Shown here piece by piece: positions 6,244 to 10,685 of a DNA stretch of 10,685 nucleotides. This stretch comes from Alphaproteobacteria bacterium. Its GTDB lineage: Bacteria; Pseudomonadota; Alphaproteobacteria; Rhizobiales; Xanthobacteraceae. The position numbers and the translations under genes are program-made. Below the pieces are notes generated by a model. The model ran no database searches, was not told where the DNA came from, and was given only the letters and a program-made list of their open reading frames with translations. Numbering within the stretch: the first letter of the stretch is position 1; every line of letters begins with the position of its first letter. The stretch covers positions 2,101 through 12,785 of the forward strand of contig VAZQ01000238.1 of assembly GCA_005883115.1 (NCBI GenBank), read 5' to 3'.

Positions 6244-7157
6244 CCATTCGTCCGCAAGCTCAGCAAGCGTGAGCAGCCGCGCGCGTGCGTCCTCGCCGCG
6301 TTTTGTGTCGTGCGTCGCGGTTGCGGTCAGGCCATGCGGCCATTTGGCGGCGCGTTCCTGCATACGGGCGTGGAAGCTCTCGATCGACAGCGCGCCGGCG
6401 GCAGGATTGCCGCCGACCTCGTTGAGCGCCAACAGGCGGTGAAACCGATAGAAAGCGGTATCCTCCAGAGACTTCGCCATCATCGGACCGGTGAATTGCT
6501 GAACCTTGAACGCGAAGCGGCGATCACGTGCGATGCTGTGGCCTAAGCGGCCGGGGGCAACCAGATCGAGTGTGAGGGCATCGCGCAGGAAATCGAAAAC
6601 ACCGACATCGGCCCCGAACCAGTCATCGCGCGCCTTAGCTATGGCGCCTTCGATGATCGCGCGATCCTCGCGGCTCGGGCCCGACGCAGTGACATAGGTG
6701 CGGTAAATCGGGAAATGCAGAATGAACAGTTCGAACGCAGCGCGTAAACGCTCGGCGCTATAGTCGCGCGTCGTATAGTGGCCGGCGGCAATGCGCACGA
6801 GCAATCGCGTCAAGACAGTGAATTCGCTGGCCAAAATGTTGGCGATTACGCGTCGCTTGGCATCGATGAGAACGGAATCGAAGCTGCGCTCATCGCCACT
6901 CACGTCGCGCCAGGTGCGCTCGAGGGTGGCAAGCCCGCGATTGTCGAGCAAAAGCCGGGAAATGAGATTGAGCCATTCGTATCCCGTCGTTCCGCCAACT
7001 CCAGCGAAGCGCGGCAGCCGCTCCCCATCGGCCAGAATCTTTTCGGCCACTACGTAGAATGGCCCCGCCTTTGCCGATCGGCTGCGATCAATCAGCCGTT
7101 GCAGCCGGCGAAAATACTGATGCGGGTCGCGCAGCCCGTCGATGTGGTCGAGGCGCA

Positions 7158-7229
7158 AGCCATGCAACGACCCATCCGCGATGAGACGCTGTACAAGAGC
7201 ATGGATCGCGGATGGGTCGTTGCATGGCT
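7158..7229. repeat. Perfect 25-bp inverted repeat at the first treY break
   Basis: The arms 7158-7182 and 7205-7229 are exact reverse complements, 25 of 25, separated by 22 bases. On the minus strand the 7182-7158 arm is the normal coding sequence for IADGSLHGL, just before the catalytic RLDHID. The other arm is its inverted copy and starts at the base right after the last conserved codon of YRRFF (7230). The recognisable TreY sequence resumes at 7203 (HALVQRL), one base past that arm. The inverted arm thus occupies exactly the stretch where conserved TreY sequence is absent. Confidence 0.9.
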
Positions 7230-8083
7230 GAAAAACCGCCGGTAATTGATCTCGCTTCCGGCAAGTTGCCAATGCGCGAGCCGATAATGCTGGCGTTCGA
7301 GCAAGTGGTGCAAGGCGAGGGTGGCATCCGGTCGTCCGGGAGCGGGTCGGTAGGCCCGCAGCCCGCGTTCGACCACTTCCTTGCTGCCCGCAATGGAAGC
7401 GAGTTCGGCCTTAAAGACCGGCGCCGTCTGACGCGGCGGATTATGCGGGCCGCGATAGCGCTCCGCCCATTGCAGCAGCTTTCGGCCTGCGGGCTCCTCG
7501 CCCACGCCTGCCTCTGCCACGATTTTCTGCAAGATCTCGCTGTAGCGGTTCGGCGCGATGGGCAGCCGATGCTCGAAATACCAAGCGGAAAAGCTGCCTT
7601 CGGCTGCGTCATAGCGTAGCTCGATTTCGCCGCCCTCCAGCGCCTCGCCATAGGAGCGTGCGAGAACCGGGATCAGCACTCCACCGCGAGGATGCGCGGG
7701 CAGCGTCTGCCAATCGATATCGAACGAAGCGGCCCAAGGCGACTTCGGCCCCCATTCAAGGACGTCGAGCCACCAGGGATTATCGGCGTAATGAACGCCC
7801 ATGTGGTTTGACACGAAGTCGAGAATGAGGCCGATATCCGCCCGCTGGAGCGCAGCGCAGAGGCGACGAAATGCATCCGCGCCGCCCAGCTCGGGATTGA
7901 ATGAGTTGTGGTCGACCACGTCATAGCCATGCGAACTACCCGAGCGGGCTTTGAGAAACGGCGAGGCATAAAGGTGGCTTATGCCGAGTGTCTTGAGATA
8001 CGGCACCAGCGCGGCCGCCTGATCGAAGCCGAACTGCGGCGTAAACTGGAGACGGTAGGTGGCGAGCGGGATAGAGGGTGGCA

Positions 8084-9850
8084 TCAGCCCGCTCCGATGC
8101 TCCAAAACACCGACCACGGCGGCAGTACGGCGGGCAGCTCTCCGCCCCAAATCGAGCGCAGTGGGCGAAAGGCGCGCGGTGCTTTGGCGTCGGCATCGCA
8201 TAAATTGGCAACTAGTCTGAGCGTCTGACCGTCGGCGAGCCGCCAATCAGAGGTCAAGATAGGCCCGTCGCCGCACGCGATGGCGAACTTTACGCCGGCG
8301 AGGCGCGGCACGATCTCCCGCCGGCGCGTTGCCAGAAGATCGCGCACGAGCCCGAGCCGTTTGCGGCCAGTGCGAGTTGCCGGGGCGTGCCAATCGAGCA
8401 CGGCCATGCGGAAGGTCGCCTCTTCGAGCGGATCCGGAATTGCATCGCCCAGCTCCGCATAGGCGCTCTCGAATTCCTTTCGTCTGCCTTTGCGCACCGC
8501 ATCCGCGAGTGGTCCTTGGAAATCGCAAAAGAAGGGAAACGGCTGGGTTGCTCCCCATTCTTCGCCCATGAATAAGAGCGGCGGCATGGGGGCAAGAAGC
8601 GTGACGGCGAGCGCCGCCGTGAGCGCAGGCTCGGCGCTGTGGATCGCGAGACGATCACCAAGCGGACGGTTGCCGATCTGATCGTGATTCTGCAGAAAAT
8701 TCACGAACGCCAGGGGCGACAAGCTGCCCGATGCCTCACCGCGATTTCGATCGTGCCGGTGCTGCGAGGGCTCGCCCTGATAAGCGAAGCCGGAGGAAAG
8801 CACCCGAGCGATGTGACGGCGCGGATCCGGCGCGTAATCTTGATAGTAGCCCTGCTCTTCTCCGGTCAGCAGGCAATGCCAGGCGTGATGGTAATCGTCG
8901 TTCCATTGTGCGCGGTATTGACCTTGCGCGGGGTCGGTGAGCGGATCGAGCAGGCTCGAACGGTTGTCGTCATTCTCAAGCACGAGATGGATCAGTCGAC
9001 CCGTCACAGCAGCGAAGTGGCCTACCGCGCGACTGAGCTCCTGGAGAACCGATGGCTCTCCTGGTTCCACAATGGCGTGAACAGCATCAAGCCGAAGACC
9101 GTCGAACCGGTACCGTTCGAGCCAATGCAGCGCATTGCCGATCGCAAACGCGCGGACCTCCGGGACGCGATAATCGATGGCATGTCCCCACGGCGTGTGA
9201 GCGCAGGCGAAGAATGCTGGGGCGTAACGATAGAGGTAGTTACCTTCCGGGCCAAAATGGTTGTAGACGACGTCGAGAAAAACCATGAGCCCGCGCGCGT
9301 GCGCTTCGTCCACCAACAGGCGCAGATCGTCGGGCCGCCCGTAGGCGCTATCCGGCGCATAGAGCAGGACGCCGTCATAACCCCAATTCCGCCGTCCCGC
9401 GAAATCGGCAATGGGCATCAGTTCGATTGCCGTCAGCCCGGCGTCCACCACGTGGTCGAGCTTCTCGATTGCTGCGCGAAACGTGCCGCCCGGGGTGAAC
9501 GTGCCAACGTGAAGCTCAAAGATCGCAGCATCCTCCCAGGGTCGCCCGCGCCAGTCATTCATCCGCCACTCAAATCGGTCGTGATCGATGACCTCGCTCG
9601 GCCCGGACACATCTTGCGGCTGGAAGTCCGAGGCCGGATCAGGAACCTCCATTTCCCCGTCGATCCGATACTTGTAAAGTGTGCCGGGACGCGCCTGCGG
9701 TATCGTGGTTTGATACCAGCCGTGCGCCTGTGCCTGCATCGGGTGGGCGCGATCGAGCATCACCTCCACGCGCTTGGCGGCCGGAGCCCAGAGGCGGAAC
9801 GTAACTCCGGTTCGATCGAGCTCGGCGCCAAACCGCGCGCCGCCATTCAT
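8084..9850 (-). CDS. treZ: Malto-oligosyltrehalose trehalohydrolase
   Basis: TreZ hydrolyses the bond next to the terminal trehalosyl unit made by TreY, releasing trehalose in the cytoplasm. The 588 residues have family-typical length and order. An N-terminal CBM48/E-set-like domain occupies about 3-90 (GARFGAELDRTGVTFRLWAP). A GH13 barrel follows with motif I DVVYNHFGPEGNY (193-205), motif II FDGLRLDAVHAI with nucleophile D255, motif III LVLENDDN with acid/base E292 and motif IV NFLQNHDQIGNR with D390. A beta-sandwich C-terminus ends in PPWSVFWSIGAG. The start at 9850 forms an ATGA overlap with the glgX stop. A longer in-frame reading from 10273 only shadows glgX and is rejected. No purine-rich Shine-Dalgarno precedes the start, so translation is probably coupled to glgX. 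All catalytic residues are present, so the gene looks functional even though its partner treY is broken. Confidence 0.96.
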   Translation of the reverse strand: MNGGARFGAELDRTGVTFRLWAPAAKRVEVMLDRAHPMQAQAHGWYQTTIPQARPGTLYKYRIDGEMEVPDPASDFQPQDVSGPSEVIDHDRFEWRMNDWRGRPWEDAAIFELHVGTFTPGGTFRAAIEKLDHVVDAGLTAIELMPIADFAGRRNWGYDGVLLYAPDSAYGRPDDLRLLVDEAHARGLMVFLDVVYNHFGPEGNYLYRYAPAFFACAHTPWGHAIDYRVPEVRAFAIGNALHWLERYRFDGLRLDAVHAIVEPGEPSVLQELSRAVGHFAAVTGRLIHLVLENDDNRSSLLDPLTDPAQGQYRAQWNDDYHHAWHCLLTGEEQGYYQDYAPDPRRHIARVLSSGFAYQGEPSQHRHDRNRGEASGSLSPLAFVNFLQNHDQIGNRPLGDRLAIHSAEPALTAALAVTLLAPMPPLLFMGEEWGATQPFPFFCDFQGPLADAVRKGRRKEFESAYAELGDAIPDPLEEATFRMAVLDWHAPATRTGRKRLGLVRDLLATRRREIVPRLAGVKFAIACGDGPILTSDWRLADGQTLRLVANLCDADAKAPRAFRPLRSIWGGELPAVLPPWSVFWSIGAG

Positions 9851-10685
9851 CGGGAGCCCGAAAGGGCCAGAATTGATCGGGGGCGTGCCTGGACCTTGCT
9901 GCCGGCTTTCAGCTCCGCTCCGAGCCGCGGCTGCGGTGACGTATCCAAGCAAATAGTCCAGCGGCTGTATTGCGGAAGCATCGGAACGGTAAATTCGATC
10001 GTTTCCGGTGCGGCGTTGAGCACCACGTAAAGCGGCGCGTCTGCTTGCTCCAATGGGCCGAGCACATAGGAGAGAAAACGGCCTTCGGGGAAATTCCAGT
10101 CCTGCTCCGTCATTTCGGTTGCTTGGGGCGTCAGCCACAACACGCCAAAGCTCCCGTCGGGACGGCGGCCTTGGACCCAGCGCCTGGCGCGCAGTTGCGG
10201 AAAGGCGCGGCGCAGCGCAGTAAGCTCGCTCATGAAGGAGGTCACGTCGTCCTTGCCGCCGAGCCCCGACCAATCCATCCAGCCGATCGAATTGTCTTGG
10301 CAGTAGGCGTTGTTGTTGCCGCCCTGGCTGTTGCCGACTTCGTCGCCGGCGAGCAGCAACGGCACTCCCTGCGCCAACATGAGACTTGCCACGAGGTTAC
10401 GGCGCGTTTGCCGTCTCAGCTGCAGGATGTGCGGATCGTCGCTCGGGCCTTCCGCGCCGTGATTGTTACTGTCATTTTCATCGGAGCCGTCGCGGTTGTC
10501 TTCGCCATTCGCTTCGTTGTGCTTGCGCTCATAGCTGACTAGATCTGCGAGCGTGAGGCCATCGTGGACCGTGACGTAGTTCACGCTCGAGCGAGGCCCG
10601 CGACAATCCTGATCAAATAGGTCGGCGGAGCCAGTCATGCGGCGACCGAGCTCGCCAATGAGATTGCCCTCGCCCGACCAGTAGC
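9847..10685 (-). CDS. glgX: Glycogen debranching enzyme GlgX/TreX (partial, C-terminal part)
   Basis: GH13 isoamylase-type enzyme that removes alpha-1,6 branches from glycogen, giving linear chains for TreY. The reading frame enters from the right edge; 278 residues are visible, starting YWSGEGNLIGELGRRMTGS. Family signatures follow: SSVNYVTVHDG (motif IV with its HD pair), LADLVSYERKHNEANGEDNR, GVPLLLAGDEVGNSQGGNNN and AYCQDNSIGWMDW, then the C-terminal beta-domain. The ATG at 10638 falls inside conserved sequence and is not the start. The catalytic Asp and Glu lie upstream, outside the window. As first gene of the visible glgX-treZ-treY set, it carries the operon promoter beyond the edge. 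A role in trehalose synthesis (TreX-like) rather than only glycogen breakdown follows from the overlap with treZ. Confidence 0.93.
   Translation of the reverse strand, partial: YWSGEGNLIGELGRRMTGSADLFDQDCRGPRSSVNYVTVHDGLTLADLVSYERKHNEANGEDNRDGSDENDSNNHGAEGPSDDPHILQLRRQTRRNLVASLMLAQGVPLLLAGDEVGNSQGGNNNAYCQDNSIGWMDWSGLGGKDDVTSFMSELTALRRAFPQLRARRWVQGRRPDGSFGVLWLTPQATEMTEQDWNFPEGRFLSYVLGPLEQADAPLYVVLNAAPETIEFTVPMLPQYSRWTICLDTSPQPRLGAELKAGSKVQARPRSILALSGSR

Larger units (their letters stand above)
5331..8084 (-). pseudogene. treY: Malto-oligosyltrehalose synthase, broken by two frame changes
   Basis: TreY (GH13) converts the reducing-end alpha-1,4 bond of malto-oligosaccharides to trehalose. The start at 8084 overlaps the treZ stop (TGATG) and has GGAG seven bases upstream. 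Segment one, 8084-7230, holds residues 1-285 with motif I DFVSNHMGVH and ends INYRRFF. Segment two, 7203-6244, is in the -1 frame and holds HALVQRL, the nucleophile motif GLRLDHIDGLRDP, VVAEKIL and HDTKRGEDARAR, ending ADEW. Segment three, 6212-5331, is back in the first frame with HEYMLYQALLGAWP and the TreY motif GVPDFYQGTEFWDLSLVDP. Without a shift, the product stops at 7092 after 330 residues and lacks the catalytic aspartate. From family knowledge, about ten residues are missing between YRRFF and HALV, and some 15-20 between DEW and EYMLYQ. The first gap is filled by an inverted copy of downstream sequence. Identity is very confident; whether the breaks are mutation or data error is open. 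Confidence 0.88.

Noticed and set aside
8639..10030. Long open frame of 463 codons on the plus strand
   Set aside because: It lies opposite treZ and the glgX end, which show all family motifs. Its translation has no recognisable domain and arises from GC-rich codon bias.

Overview
The window reads as GC-rich chromosomal DNA of an alphaproteobacterium, most likely of the Hyphomicrobiales (Bradyrhizobium or Xanthobacteraceae-like). This is inferred from codon use, the kind of genes and the glgX-treZ-treY arrangement; no rRNA or tRNA is present to fix it. No integrase, transposase, CRISPR array or phage gene is visible.

Layout. (1) 1-583, minus: the N-terminal 194 residues of a zinc-less quinone-reductase-type MDR oxidoreductase, running off the left edge. 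(2) 705-1211, plus: a small exported L,D-transpeptidase (YkuD). Its Shine-Dalgarno and start codon lie inside a nested inverted repeat. (3) 1363-4647, plus: a four-gene ABC importer operon of the NrtA/SsuA/TauA class (binding protein, ATPase, two different permeases). All three junctions are 4-nt ATGA overlaps. The substrate cannot be read from the sequence. (4) 4702-5043, minus: a short exported Gly/Ser/Asn-rich low-complexity protein, convergent with the importer. (5) 5331-10685, minus: a trehalose-from-glycogen operon transcribed glgX > treZ > treY. glgX is cut by the right edge, treZ is intact, and treY is broken in two places.

How the genes work together. GlgX debranches glycogen to linear malto-oligosaccharides, TreY isomerises the reducing end to a trehalosyl unit, and TreZ releases trehalose. 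As written, treY cannot give a full protein. Its reading frame changes at about 7230-7203 and changes back at about 6243-6213. Conserved family sequence also appears to be missing at both places. At the first, the segment that should hold a conserved stretch is a perfect 25-nt inverted copy of coding sequence lying just downstream. This is the most interesting signal in the window: either a template-switch mutation that destroyed treY or a fold-back or assembly artefact.

Intergenic DNA. No gene-free stretch exceeds 300 bases. The longest, 5044-5330, holds three separate perfect stem-loops between the treY stop and the upstream region of the Gly-rich gene. No convincing sigma-70 or EcfG-type promoter was found anywhere in the window.
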